Shown here piece after piece: positions 40,949 to 53,081 of a stretch of DNA of 64,000 bases (the stretch's first letter is position 1; each line of letters starts with the position of its first letter). The DNA is taken from positions 1-64,000 of the forward strand of contig NZ_CFGI01000001.1 of assembly GCF_001347015.1 (NCBI RefSeq), given 5' to 3'. Position numbers and translations under genes: made by a program. The notes below the pieces were generated by a model. The model saw only the letters and a list, made by a program, of their open reading frames with translations, did no database searches and had not been told where the DNA came from. The stretch comes from Streptococcus pneumoniae. Lineage in GTDB: Bacteria; Bacillota; Bacilli; Lactobacillales; Streptococcaceae.

Positions 40949-42205
40949 ATGGAACAATTACATTTTATCACAAAACTGCTCGATATTAAAGACCCAAACA
41001 TCAAGATTCTAGATATCATCAATATGGATACCCACAAAGAAATTATCGCTAAGCTGGATTATGAGGCTCCATCTTGCCCTGATTGTGGAAGTCTAATGAA
41101 GAAATATGACTTTCAAAAACCGTCTAAGATCCCTTACCTCGAAACAACTGGTATGCCTTCTAGAATTCTCCTTAGAAAACGCCGTTTCAAGTGCTATCAC
41201 TGTTCAAAAATGATGGTTGCTGAGACTCCCCTGGTAAAGAAAAATCACCAAATCCCTCGTATCATCAACCAAAAAATTGCTCAAAAGTTAATTGAAAAAA
41301 TTTCTATGACTGATATTGCCCATCAGCTGGCCATTTCAACTTCAACTGTCATTCGCAAGCTCAATGACTTTCACTTTGAGCATGATTTTTCTCGGCTTCC
41401 AAAGATTATGTCTTGGGATGAGTATGCCTTCACTAAGGGAAAGATGAGTTTCATTGCGCAAGATTTTGATAATCTTAATATTATCACTGTTCTTGAAGGC
41501 AGAACACAAGCTGTCATCCGAAATCACTTTCTTCGCTACGATAGAGCCGTTCGTTGTCAAGTGAAAATCATTACGATGGATATGTTTAGTCCTTACTATG
41601 ACTTGGCTAAACAGCTTTTTCCGTGTGCTAAAATCGTTCTAGATCGTTTCCATATTATCCAACATCTCAGCCGTGCCATGAGTCGTTTTCGTGTTCAAAT
41701 TATGAATCAGTTTGAACGAAAATCTCATGAATACAAGGCTATCAAACGTTACTGGAAACTCATCCAACAGGATAGTCGTAAATTGAGCGATAAACGTTTT
41801 TATCGCCCTACTTTTCGCATGCACTTAACAAATAAAGAAATTCTTGACAAGATTTTAAGCTATTCAGAAGACTTGAAACACCACTATCAGATCTATCAAC
41901 TCTTACTTTTTCACTTTCAGAACAAAGACCCTGAGAAATTTTTCGGACTCATTGAGGACACTCTGAAGCAGGTTCATCCTATTTTTCAGACTGTCTTTAA
42001 AACCTTTCTAAAGAACAAAGAAAAAATCGTCAACGCTCTTCAATTACCTTATTCCAACGCAAAATTGGAAGCGACCAATAATCTCATCAAACTTATCAAA
42101 CGAAACGCCTTTGGATTTCGGAACTTTGAAAACTTCAAAAAAAGGATTTTTATCGCTCTGAACATCAAAAAAGAAAGGACGAATTTTGTCCTTTCTCGAG
42201 CTTAG
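40949..42205 (+). CDS. tnp: ISL3-family transposase
   Basis: A full-length 418-residue transposase. It starts with a zinc-finger region (CPDCGSLMKKYDF, then FKCYHCSKM, about residues 42-85), a helix-turn-helix (MTDIAHQLAISTSTVIRKLN, about 116-135), and the DDE nuclease with SWDEYAFTKGKMSFI (first Asp about 155), TMDMFSPYYDLAKQ (second Asp about 209) and SNAKLEATNNLIKLIKRNAFGF (Glu). The frame has no break, so the copy may be active. The ISL3 relic at 15585 came from a very similar element. Confidence 0.92.
   Translation: MEQLHFITKLLDIKDPNIKILDIINMDTHKEIIAKLDYEAPSCPDCGSLMKKYDFQKPSKIPYLETTGMPSRILLRKRRFKCYHCSKMMVAETPLVKKNHQIPRIINQKIAQKLIEKISMTDIAHQLAISTSTVIRKLNDFHFEHDFSRLPKIMSWDEYAFTKGKMSFIAQDFDNLNIITVLEGRTQAVIRNHFLRYDRAVRCQVKIITMDMFSPYYDLAKQLFPCAKIVLDRFHIIQHLSRAMSRFRVQIMNQFERKSHEYKAIKRYWKLIQQDSRKLSDKRFYRPTFRMHLTNKEILDKILSYSEDLKHHYQIYQLLLFHFQNKDPEKFFGLIEDTLKQVHPIFQTVFKTFLKNKEKIVNALQLPYSNAKLEATNNLIKLIKRNAFGFRNFENFKKRIFIALNIKKERTNFVLSRA
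42165..42197 (-). terminator. Inward-facing terminator in the ISL3 right end
   Basis: On the minus strand AGAAAGGAC/GTCCTTTCT with an eight-base loop is followed by TTTTTTGATG. It overlaps the last codons of the transposase gene. It would stop transcription coming out of the atp operon into the IS, replacing the operon terminator that the insertion displaced. Confidence 0.65.
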
Positions 42206-42246
42206 CTGACTTCAACCCACTACAGTTGACAAAGAGCCAGTTTTTC

Positions 42247-42666
42247 TTATAGTCTATTTCCGACATTAATACGGTTAATAGCACGTTGCAAAGCAATCTT
42301 AGCACGACGTTCTTGGTCAATCAAATGTTTGTCTTGTGCTTCTTCAATTGCACGTTCTGCACGAAGTTTGGCACGTTCTGCACGACTGATATCGATATCA
42401 CGAGCACGTTCTGCAGAGTCAGCGACGATTGTGATCATATCATTGGCAATTTCAATAACGCCACCGTTTACTGCAATCCAGTTCACGTGATCTTTATCAT
42501 CGATACGTTTTACCTTTACTTCATCAACTGCTAAAACCGCAATCATATTTTCATGTCGTGGCAAGATCCCCATCTCACCATCCAGAGTTCGAACCGATAC
42601 ATAGCTGGCATGGTGATCATAGACGAGACCATCTGGTGTCACGATCTGGACAGTTAACTGAGCCAT
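42247..42666 (-). CDS. atpC: ATP synthase epsilon subunit
   Basis: The 139-residue epsilon subunit of the F1 sector, part of the central stalk and a regulator of ATP hydrolysis. The N-terminal beta-barrel ([33 protein letters not shown]) and C-terminal helix pair ([31 protein letters not shown]) are complete. It is the last gene of the operon, ten bases after atpD. The ISL3 element begins eight bases beyond its stop. Confidence 0.97.
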
Positions 42667-42676
42667 AGATCACCTC

Positions 42677-44092
<1,416 letters not shown>

Positions 44093-44168
44093 CTATTCTA
44101 TATAAGATACTGTCGGTTCCTAGTTCAACTAGGTCCTAAGTTCATTTTCATACGAGCTGGACTAGAGC

Positions 44169-45047
44169 CTATTCTAAGGCACTAGCACCTGCTACGATTT
44201 CTGTAATTTCTTGTGTAATCGCCGCCTGTCTGGCACGGTTATACTGAATTGTCAAATCATTGATGACTTTCTTAGCATTATCAGTCGCTGTTTGCATGGC
44301 TGTCATACCAGCAGCATTCTCAGCTGTCTTGGCATCGATAATGGCACCGTAAATCATACTTTCTGCAAACTGAGGCAACAACTGCTCCAAAATTTCTTCT
44401 CGGCTGGTTTCCAATTCAAAAGTCAAGCTGTAGTCTTCATCCGCTTCATTTGGATCCAAGTCAACAATCGGAAGCATTTGTTCCACACGCATTTGACTGG
44501 TTAGCGTATTGACATGGTGGTTGTAGCAAACATAGAGTTCATCAAAGAGTTCATTTTGGTACATTTCAACAGTTTTTGAAATAATCTTACGAACTTGATC
44601 AAAGCTAGGCTGATCCGCCAAGCCACGTAATTCATAAAGTGGTTGAATACCACGAGCCTTAAAGAAATCAGCTCCCATTCCACCGATACAGATCATTTCA
44701 AAACCTGTACCGTCTGGGTGGTATTCTTCTTTCAACTCCATAACGGCTTTCAGAATAGAAGAATTATACCCTCCAACCAAACCGCGATCTGAAGTAATGA
44801 CGATATAGCCTGTCTTCTTCACAGGACGGCTAATCAGCATGGGATTGGTTGAGCCACCAGCTCCATTACCATGAAGAATATCTGTCAAAAGTTTGCGAAC
44901 TTTCTGAGCGTAAACTTGGAAGTTGCGAGCAGCTTCTTCAGAGCGACCTAGCTTAGCAGCTGATACCATTTGCATGGCATTAGTGATTTGACTCGTATTT
45001 TTTGTTGAGGCGATTTTTGTTTTAATATCATTTAGAGATACTGCCAT
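44169..45047 (-). CDS. atpG: ATP synthase gamma subunit
   Basis: The 292-residue rotor shaft. The N-terminal helix ([33 protein letters not shown]) and C-terminal helix ([20 protein letters not shown]) that form the coiled coil inside the alpha-beta ring are both intact. It lies 15 bases after atpA. The length is typical for lactic-acid bacteria. Confidence 0.97.
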   Translation of the reverse strand: MAVSLNDIKTKIASTKNTSQITNAMQMVSAAKLGRSEEAARNFQVYAQKVRKLLTDILHGNGAGGSTNPMLISRPVKKTGYIVITSDRGLVGGYNSSILKAVMELKEEYHPDGTGFEMICIGGMGADFFKARGIQPLYELRGLADQPSFDQVRKIISKTVEMYQNELFDELYVCYNHHVNTLTSQMRVEQMLPIVDLDPNEADEDYSLTFELETSREEILEQLLPQFAESMIYGAIIDAKTAENAAGMTAMQTATDNAKKVINDLTIQYNRARQAAITQEITEIVAGASALE

Positions 45048-45062
45048 CTGACACCTCTATTC

Positions 45063-47118
<2,056 letters not shown>

Positions 47119-47119
<1 letters not shown>

Positions 47120-47613
47120 TAAGCTTCTCCTAGCTGATCGATATACTGATCAATGAGTTCTTTATGGGCATGACCGTCAAGGTTTTGTGAGATGATTTTA
47201 CCAGCTAGGCTGATGGTCAAATCTGCTACCTCACCCTTAACGCTTTGTAAAGCTTCAGCTTTGTTTTGAGCAATTTCTTGGTTTGCTTTTTCTTTTAAGC
47301 GTCCTGCTTCTAGTTTAGCATCTGCTAAGATATTAGCCTTACTTTGCTCAGCTGTTTCCTTTGCATTTTCAATGATTGTCTTAGCTTCTTTACGGCTACC
47401 AGCCAATTCATCTTCGCGTTTTTGAGCCAATACTTCTGCTTTTTGACGGGCTTCTTCAGCTCTGTCAATATCTGAAGCAATTTTTTCAGCTCTTTCTTCG
47501 AAAATGCCTGTAATATTAGACCATGCAAATTTTTTAATCAAGACTAGCAAAAGAATAAAAGAGCCAGTGATTAAAATAAAATTACCAATCAATTCACCTA
47601 CTGTTACGTGCAT
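47119..47613 (-). CDS. atpF: ATP synthase b subunit
   Basis: The 164-residue stator stalk protein has one N-terminal membrane segment (about 8-27, [20 protein letters not shown]) and then a long charged coiled coil (residues 35-130). It joins the a subunit in the membrane to delta at the top of F1. The spacing to atpB is 13 bases. Confidence 0.94.
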
Positions 47614-47626
47614 CAGTTACTCCTTT

Positions 47627-48343
47627 CTATTCCTCTTCAATATTAATCTTATTCCCTAAATACACAGATGTCAAAAGAGTAAAGACATAAGCTTGGATGC
47701 AGGAAATAAAGACAGAAAATGCAGTCCAAGCCAAATTAGCTCCAAAGGCTACTGGATACCAATAAATAGCTTGGTGGGAAAGAAGAAGTAACAAACTCGT
47801 CATGACCTCTCCTGCAAAGATATTCCCAAAAATCCGCAAAGCCAAAGATAAGAAGTTTGTAAATTCTTCCAAGATATTCATCGGTATGACAAAAACAGGA
47901 CTCATAAAAGATTTTATACTTTTTTTAAATCCACGACGACGAACGCTTTCTATATGTGTCAACAAAATGACAAGAAAAGATAAGGTTAAGTCATACTGTA
48001 AATTAGCGGTTGGCGAACTCCACCAGTTAGTCCCATCGATCGTTTGAAGCTTTGTCATTAAGCCAAGGTTATTGGCAATCACCATGAAAAGAAATAAACA
48101 AAGGAAAAAGAGTGAGTAATCTTTCATGTAGCGCGAACCAATGTTAGGTTCTGTAAATCCAATAACAAAGTCATAGACATACTCAAGTACATTTTGCTTT
48201 CCTTTGGGTTTCAAGGTCATATTGCGGCTTGCCCAATAAATAAAGACAAAAATAACTCCCACAATCAACAAGGTCATGGCTAACATAGTCAGATTGAAGA
48301 TAACAGGACCAATAGAGATGATTGGATTAATACTTTCTTCCAT
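47627..48343 (-). CDS. atpB: ATP synthase a subunit
   Basis: The 238-residue membrane subunit that forms the proton half-channels. Five to six membrane segments are visible. The essential arginine lies in the [17 protein letters not shown] segment (about residues 165-179). It faces the c-ring encoded upstream. A ribosome site, AGGGAGG, lies before the ATG. Confidence 0.95.
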
Positions 48344-48377
48344 CTAAAATCCTCCCTTTTCTTCTCGTTCCATGTAT

Positions 48378-48578
48378 TTATTTGATAATAAATGAGAAGA
48401 CAAGAGTTACAAAGAAAGTTCCTTCAATAAAGGCAACACCTAAAAACATCAAACTACGAAACTCAGAAAGCATATCTGGTTGGCGTGCTACTGATTTAAA
48501 CAGTCCATTCATCAATAAACCTTCACCGACAGATACGCCCATACAGGCAATACATAAGCCTAAAAATGTTAAATTCAT
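48378..48578 (-). CDS. atpE: ATP synthase c subunit
   Basis: The 66-residue hairpin protein of the rotor ring. Two membrane helices flank the polar loop ARQPDM (31-36). The essential proton-binding carboxylate is Glu-52 (AFIEGTFF). Residues Gly-14, Gly-18, Gly-20, Met-23 and Ala-49, positions where substitutions give optochin resistance in pneumococcus, are all of the susceptible type. Older streptococcal literature calls this gene atpC. It is the first gene of the operon, with AAAGGAG seven bases before the ATG. Confidence 0.96.
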
Positions 48579-48613
48579 AACGAATTCTCCTTTAAAATAA
48601 AATTTACTTACTT

Positions 48614-48642
48614 AGTGTAGTCCTAAAATTTAAATTTGTCAA
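48614..48642 (-). promoter_or_regulatory. Promoter of the ATP synthase operon
   Basis: Consensus TTGACA (48637-48642), 17 bases, TACACT (48614-48619) on the minus strand. The start would be about 30 bases before the atpE ATG. It matches my memory of the single pneumococcal atp promoter, which responds to acid. Confidence 0.75.
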
Positions 48643-48771
48643 CTTTTAACCGCTATTGGAAGCGTTTAATAAAAATTATTTCCATTTTCTTTCGGATTTC
48701 ACTCTATTCTGAAAAACTCGAGAGGGGAATCTCGGATTAATGTCAATTTAAAAAGATAGAGAGTTTTTAGT
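48643..48771. other. Spacer upstream of the atp promoter
   Basis: No gene or terminator recognised. AAAACTCGAGAGGGGAATCTCGGATT contains a short CGAGA/TCTCG pair (about 48718-48734), which might end minus-strand transcription from the neighbouring gene remnant. Confidence 0.3.
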
Positions 48772-48897
48772 TTAAATAAATTGTTTTAAGATATCAACCA
48801 CATCACTTCTTTTCTTAACCCGATAAGCCTTGATTCCCAATTTCTCAGCTGCCATTGCATTGTACCCAATATTGCCCAGAAAGACACAATTTCTAGG
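48772..48897 (-). pseudogene. Truncated gene end, possibly NifX-like
   Basis: An open minus-strand stretch ends at TAA 48772 and encodes CVFLGNIGYNAMAAEKLGIK followed by AYRVKKRSDVVDILKQFI. There is no start: an in-frame stop lies just upstream. The GNIGxNAM..LGIKAYRV pattern faintly recalls the NifX/NifB iron-molybdenum-cofactor domain, but this is too little to be sure. It is probably the remaining 3' end of a deleted gene. The bases between 48898 and 49007 hold only two GTATGGAGGT copies (48943-48990, minus strand). Confidence 0.45.
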
Positions 48898-49007
48898 TTA
48901 TAACTGGTATTTATCGATAGTTACTCATATACATCAGTCCACCTCCATACTTATGTGCGAGCCTCTCTTTGTATTATACCTCCATACTCACCTTACAGAT
49001 TCTTTTG

Positions 49008-49475
49008 CTAATAATATCTTTGCCCAATGTAGGGATAGTCTTGTAACCTAAAGACTTCCTTGTAGCCATACCTTTTATAAAAATCAAGAGCTTGAAACTG
49101 GTAGGTATTGACAAAGGCAAAACGACAGTTTCGATTCTTAGCTTCAGTTTCTGCTTGCTGCAATAGTTTTGAACCGATTCCTTGCCCTCTCAGTTCCTCT
49201 TTTACAAATAAATACTCGATTTCTAGCCAATTTCTAAAAGTCTCTACTATCAAACCTGCCAGGAGATTGCCCTTTTCATCTTCGACATAAAGATTAAGTG
49301 GCTCACTTTCAGCTTCCTCTCTTTTTGAACGGTTATAAACACGAATCAGATTCCCTATTTCTTGCGATTTATGTGATTCCTTATTTTTCAATCTAAAGTA
49401 TAGTGAAATAAAATAAAACATGCGCAAATCGATTAAGGAATTTAATCTAATTTCTAACAATGTCTTAGAAACCAA
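49008..49475 (-). CDS. GNAT-family N-acetyltransferase
   Basis: The C-terminal 100 residues are a clear GNAT domain: YVEDEKGNLLAGLIVETFRN, LEIEYLFVKEELRGQGIGSK with the acetyl-CoA loop RGQGIG, and the AFVNTYQFQALDFYKRYGYK end. The first 30-40 residues (MVSKTLLEIRLNSLIDLRMF) do not look like the family, and no ribosome site supports the ATG at 49475. The true start may be near residue 29 or the 5' end may be altered. Substrate unknown. Confidence 0.7.
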   Translation of the reverse strand: MVSKTLLEIRLNSLIDLRMFYFISLYFRLKNKESHKSQEIGNLIRVYNRSKREEAESEPLNLYVEDEKGNLLAGLIVETFRNWLEIEYLFVKEELRGQGIGSKLLQQAETEAKNRNCRFAFVNTYQFQALDFYKRYGYKEVFRLQDYPYIGQRYY

Positions 49476-49510
49476 AGTATACTATTTTAACTTCAATGCA
49501 CTATACATCT

Positions 49511-49608
49511 AATACTCAATGAAAATCAAAGAGCAAAATAGGAAACTAGCCACAGGTTGCTCAAAGCATGGTTTTGAGGTTGTAGATAGAACTGACGAAG
49601 TCAGCTCA
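49511..49608. repeat. BOX element piece, left of the IS630 copy
   Basis: ACTCAATGAAAATCAAAGAG starts a BOX A module, followed by the TTGCTCAAAGCATGGTTTTG hairpin part and a BOX B start (TTGTAGATAGAACTGACGAAGTCAG). It stops at CTCA, where the IS630 element begins. Confidence 0.8.
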
Positions 49609-50697
49609 TACTAAACTAAAATTAAAAAGCATTATATAGTAGTAATATGAAATCAACTAAAGAAGAAATCCAAGCTATCAAAACACTTTTAAAAGACTCT
49701 AGTACAGCTAAATATCATAAACGCCTTCAAATCGTTCTATTTCGTCTGATGGGTAAATCTTATAAAGAGATTATAGAGCTTTTAGACTGTAATCAAACAA
49801 CGATTTGGCCAACTGTAAAAAAATATGAGGAGTTCGGACTCGACTCTCTCCTTCAAGAAACACGTGGTGGTCGTAACCATGCATATATGACAATTGAGGA
49901 AGAGAAAGCCTTTCTTGCCCGTCATTTGAAGGCTGCAGAGGCAGGAGAATTTGTTACAATTGATGCCTTATTTCAGGCTTATAAAAAGGAGTTAGGTTCT
50001 TCCTACACACGTGATGACTTTTATCAACTCTTGAAGCGCCATGGTTGGCGAAATATTAGGCCACGTCCAGAACATCCCAAGAAAGCAGACGTTCAAACCA
50101 TTGTCGCGTCTAAAAATAAAATCTCAATTCAAGAAGACAAGAAAGCGCTTTAAAACCAGTAGGCATTTTCGTAAGGTTCGCTTGATGTACCAAGATGAGG
50201 CTGGTTTCGGTAGAATCAGTAAACTGGGATCTTGTTGGGCTCCAATGGGAGTAGGTTCACATGTCCATAGTCACTATATACGAGAATTTTGCTATTGTTA
50301 TGGAGCTGTTGATGCCCATACAGGCGAATCATTTTTCTTAATCGCTGGTGGATGTCATACTGAGTGGATGAACGCCTTTTTAGAAGAGCTTTCACAAGCT
50401 TATCCAGATGATTATCTTTTACTCGTTATGGACAATGCCATATGGCATAAATCAAGTACCTTAAAGATTCCGACTAATATTGGCTTTACCTTTATTCCTC
50501 CATACACACCAGAGATGAACCCCATTGAACAAGTGTGGAAAGAGATTCGTAAACGTGGATTTAAGAATAAAGCCTTTCGAATTTTGGAAGATGTCATGAA
50601 TCAACTTCAAGATGTTATACAAGGACTGGAGAAGGAGGTGATAAAGTCCATCGTTAATCGGAGATGGACTAGAATGCTTTTTGAAAGTAGATGAGTA
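49609..50697 (+). mobile_element. IS630-family element (IS630-Spn1-like)
   Basis: Terminal inverted repeats of about 28 bases begin TACTAAACTAAAATTAAAAA at left (49609) and TACTCATCTACTTTCAAAAA inverted at right (50697). Both ends carry the TA dinucleotide expected as the IS630 target. Two overlapping frames encode the transposase. The element lies between two pieces of BOX repeat whose sequences overlap, so it did not simply split one BOX. Confidence 0.82.
49647..50694 (+). CDS. tnp: IS630-family transposase, two frames joined by a +1 shift
   Basis: The first frame (49647-50153, 168 residues) has the helix-turn-helix DNA-binding part (GKSYKEIIELLDCNQTTIWP and a second HTH). The second (open from 50041 to 50694) has the DDE nuclease: YQDEAGFGR (Asp), LLVMDNAIWH (Asp) and PEMNPIEQVWKEI (Glu). 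The first frame ends GCG CTT TAA at 50145-50153. A +1 slip of the CTT tRNA to TTT would continue as KTSRHFRKVRLMYQDEAGF and give one fused protein. CUU before a stop is the classic +1 shift context of prfB. No independent ribosome site opens the second frame. Confidence 0.78.
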
Positions 50698-50799
50698 TTA
50701 AAACATGGTTTTGAGGTTGTAGATAGAACTGACGAAGTCAGTAACCATATATACGGCAAGGCGACGCTGACGTGGTTTGAAGAGATTTTCGAAGAGTAG
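50698..50799. repeat. BOX element piece, right of the IS630 copy
   Basis: Contains the end of BOX A (AACATGGTTTTGAGG), a full BOX B (GATAGAACTGACGAAGTCAG, then ACGGCAAGGCGACGCTGACG, the stretch recognised by the BOX-PCR primer), and BOX C (TTTGAAGAGATTTTCGAAGA). Confidence 0.88.
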
Positions 50800-50806
50800 C
50801 AAAATG

Positions 50807-50850
50807 GAAAAAGGAGTGAGTGAAGTACATCGCCTCCCCACTCCTTTTTC
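50807..50850. terminator. Terminator of greA
   Basis: AAAAAGGAGTG (50808-50818) pairs with CACTCCTTTTT (50839-50849). T-rich tails on both strands allow termination in either direction; the greA stop is six bases away. Confidence 0.78.
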
Positions 50851-50855
50851 TGTTT

Positions 50856-51338
50856 TTAGGCTGTTTTTTCAACCTTCAAGATTTTTACATCATAGCTACC
50901 AACAGGCGTTTCAATGGTTGCTGTATCACCTGTTTTCTTGCCAATCAAGGCTTGTCCAATTGGGCTTTCATTTGAAACTTTACCTGCAAAGGCATCCGCA
51001 CCCGCTGAACCTACGATAATATAAACTTCTTCTTCGTCCTCACCAATTTCTTGGATGGTGACTGTTTTACCAATCGCTACTTCGTCCTGGGCAACTGCGT
51101 CGCTATTGACGATTTCAGCATAGCGGATTTTTGTTTCTAAGCTAGAGATTTGTCCTTCGACAAAGGCTTGTTCATCCTTAGCTGCTTCGTACTCACTGTT
51201 TTCTGAAAGGTCACCGTATGAACGGGCAATCTTAATGCGTTCTACCACTTCTGGTCGACGAACCAATTTCAATTCTTCTAATTCTTTTTCAAGTTTTTCC
51301 TTTTCCTCAAGGGTCATAGGATATGTTTTTTCTGCCAT
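50856..51338 (-). CDS. greA: Transcription elongation factor GreA
   Basis: The 160-residue factor enters the RNA polymerase secondary channel and stimulates cleavage of backtracked RNA. The N-terminal coiled coil with the acidic tip ([20 protein letters not shown], about residues 39-58) and the C-terminal FKBP-like domain ([38 protein letters not shown]) are intact. I start at ATG 51338 (MAEKTYPMT), the normal family start. It is last in the run that includes mltG. Confidence 0.95.
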
Positions 51339-51373
51339 TTTTCTCAACTTTCTTCTAATAATATTTTCTAAAG

Positions 51374-51401
51374 AAAATTATGTGAAGTATCACATAATTT
51401 T
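51374..51401 (-). terminator. Hairpin between mltG and greA
   Basis: AAAATTATGTGA/TCACATAATTTT, a perfect 12-bp inverted repeat with a four-base loop, overlaps the mltG stop codon. The T-rich tail is weak (TTTTCTTT), so it may only attenuate read-through into greA. Confidence 0.6.
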
Positions 51402-53001
51402 AGTTTGTTTGGTTTAATTTGCTGTTGACATGTTCAGCGACATTGCGATCGTGGTCTTCTTGATTATTAGCATAGTAGACCTTGCCTTCTGTGACATCTG
51501 CTACAAAGTAGAGGTTATCGCTCTTAGTTTGATTGATGCTTGACTCAATCGCATCCAGACTTGGACTATCGACTGGACCAGGCATGAGACCTACATTTTT
51601 ATAAACATTATAAGGTGAATCAATGTTGGTATCAATCGCAACATCCTCAGCTAAGCTGATATTTTGCCCCAGTTTTCCTTGGGCATACAAGATTGCAATA
51701 TTACTTTGAAGTGGCATATCACGATTCAAACGATTGTAGAATACACCTGCAATGAGCTTACGATCTTCTGTCTTGGCACCTTCTTTTTCGACCAAGGAAG
51801 CAATGGTCAACAACTCATTGACAGTCAAGTTTTTAGATTTGATAGTACTATAGTAAGGAGATAGGTTCTTATCCATAGCAGCTAACATCTCATCAATCAA
51901 GCTCTCAACAGTTGTGCTTTCCTTGATAGAATAAGTAGCTGGGAAAAGGTATCCTTCCAAACGATAACGCGCACCACTATCTTTTGCAGGCAAACTTTCC
52001 AATAAAGTAGGATATTTGGCTACTGCTTGACTGATAAACGTCTCATCTTGAACTTTTGCCAAGAAAGCCTCCGCTGTCAAAGACTCTTTGAAGTCACCTT
52101 CCAATTGACCCACAGCTTGTGCAATCTGATCCAAGGTATAACCTTCTGGAATTGTCAAAGTCGCAAGTACAGGTTCTTGCGGTTCATCTGTTCCACCTTT
52201 TTGCAACTCTTTGAGTAAGTCTTCTGTACTCATACTCTTTTGCAAATTGTAGTAACCCGCTTTCAAGTCGGTATAATTTTTATACTTGGCATAAAAGCTA
52301 AAAATCAGACCATGCTTTACCAAACCAGCTTTTTCAAGCGTCGTACCGATTTCTTGAACGTTTGAACCTTCTGGAATTCCAACCGTCACATATTTCTTAG
52401 AATTAGCATCGATAGGTAACAAAGAATCTAGCACGTACTGGTAACCAAAGTAACCACCTGCTGAGAGCAAGGCAAGGAATACAAGGAATGAAATCACAAA
52501 AGCTTTCACATGTGACTTCTTCTCTTTCTTAGACTTAACGGGTTTTGCTCCTTCTCTACGGCTACGACGTGGTGTATCGCTGATGATATCCACTGTTTCT
52601 GTAGCAGGCGTAGGTGTTTCTGGACCTGCTTGTTCTGCTTTTTTCTCTGCCGTCTTATAGGAAACAGCTACCCTTGTTGGGGTTTCATTGTATTCTCTTT
52701 CAAATTTCTTAGGTCTAACAGGACCTGGACCTGGTCCTGGTCTTGAACCACTTTCTTCCGCTGGAGAAGAAGGTACATCTTGACTTGGGTGAGTAGGCAC
52801 GGTAGGAGCTTTTCTCATAATCTCCTCTACCGTTGACAAGGAATCAGCCATGAGTTCTTCAGCTGAAGGTTCATTTGCAGGAGTGCGAACTACTGCCTTA
52901 TCTTCTTTCAGAACTTCATCATAGCCTTTTACTTTTTCTAAATCTCTCAGAATCTGCTCTTTAAAGCTTAATTTCTCTTCTTCTCTTGACTTTTCACTCA
53001 A
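51400..53001 (-). CDS. mltG: Endolytic murein transglycosylase MltG
   Basis: The 533-residue membrane protein cuts nascent glycan strands and works with the peripheral cell-wall elongation machinery. It has a long cytoplasmic N-terminus (about 1-165, Pro/Glu-rich), one membrane helix (VKAFVISFLVFLALLSAGGYF, about 168-188), a LysM-like region (YVTVGIPEGSNVQEIGTTLE) and the YceG catalytic domain, with the catalytic glutamate in TIASLVEKEGA (about residue 410). The start is TTG 53001 with AGGAGG eight bases upstream. Confidence 0.92.
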   Translation of the reverse strand: MSEKSREEEKLSFKEQILRDLEKVKGYDEVLKEDKAVVRTPANEPSAEELMADSLSTVEEIMRKAPTVPTHPSQDVPSSPAEESGSRPGPGPGPVRPKKFEREYNETPTRVAVSYKTAEKKAEQAGPETPTPATETVDIISDTPRRSRREGAKPVKSKKEKKSHVKAFVISFLVFLALLSAGGYFGYQYVLDSLLPIDANSKKYVTVGIPEGSNVQEIGTTLEKAGLVKHGLIFSFYAKYKNYTDLKAGYYNLQKSMSTEDLLKELQKGGTDEPQEPVLATLTIPEGYTLDQIAQAVGQLEGDFKESLTAEAFLAKVQDETFISQAVAKYPTLLESLPAKDSGARYRLEGYLFPATYSIKESTTVESLIDEMLAAMDKNLSPYYSTIKSKNLTVNELLTIASLVEKEGAKTEDRKLIAGVFYNRLNRDMPLQSNIAILYAQGKLGQNISLAEDVAIDTNIDSPYNVYKNVGLMPGPVDSPSLDAIESSINQTKSDNLYFVADVTEGKVYYANNQEDHDRNVAEHVNSKLNQTN

Positions 53002-53032
53002 AAGTTTTTCCTCCTTGTTGACAATCCATAAT

Positions 53033-53061
53033 ATTATATCTTAAAAGTCCAAGAAAAGCAA
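53033..53061 (-). promoter_or_regulatory. Promoter of mltG
   Basis: TTGCTT (53056-53061), 17 bases, TATAAT (53033-53038) on the minus strand, in the gap after the acetyltransferase gene. Confidence 0.65.
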
Positions 53062-53081
53062 CCTATGATACTTTTCCTAGC

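Larger units (their letters stand above)
40825..42238 (+). mobile_element. Intact ISL3-family insertion sequence (IS1167-like)
   Basis: A 1414-bp element with one complete transposase gene. The terminal repeats begin GGCTCTATAATATTTGTAGTGGG at left and GGCTCTTTGTCAACTGTAGTGGG at right (inverted). The flanks are ATTTTTTC and AGTTTTTC, an 8-bp target duplication with one mismatch, as expected for ISL3. The left 50 bases fold back on themselves almost completely (40825-40874), which may block outside transcripts from making transposase. It sits between the lactonase terminator and atpC. Confidence 0.88.
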
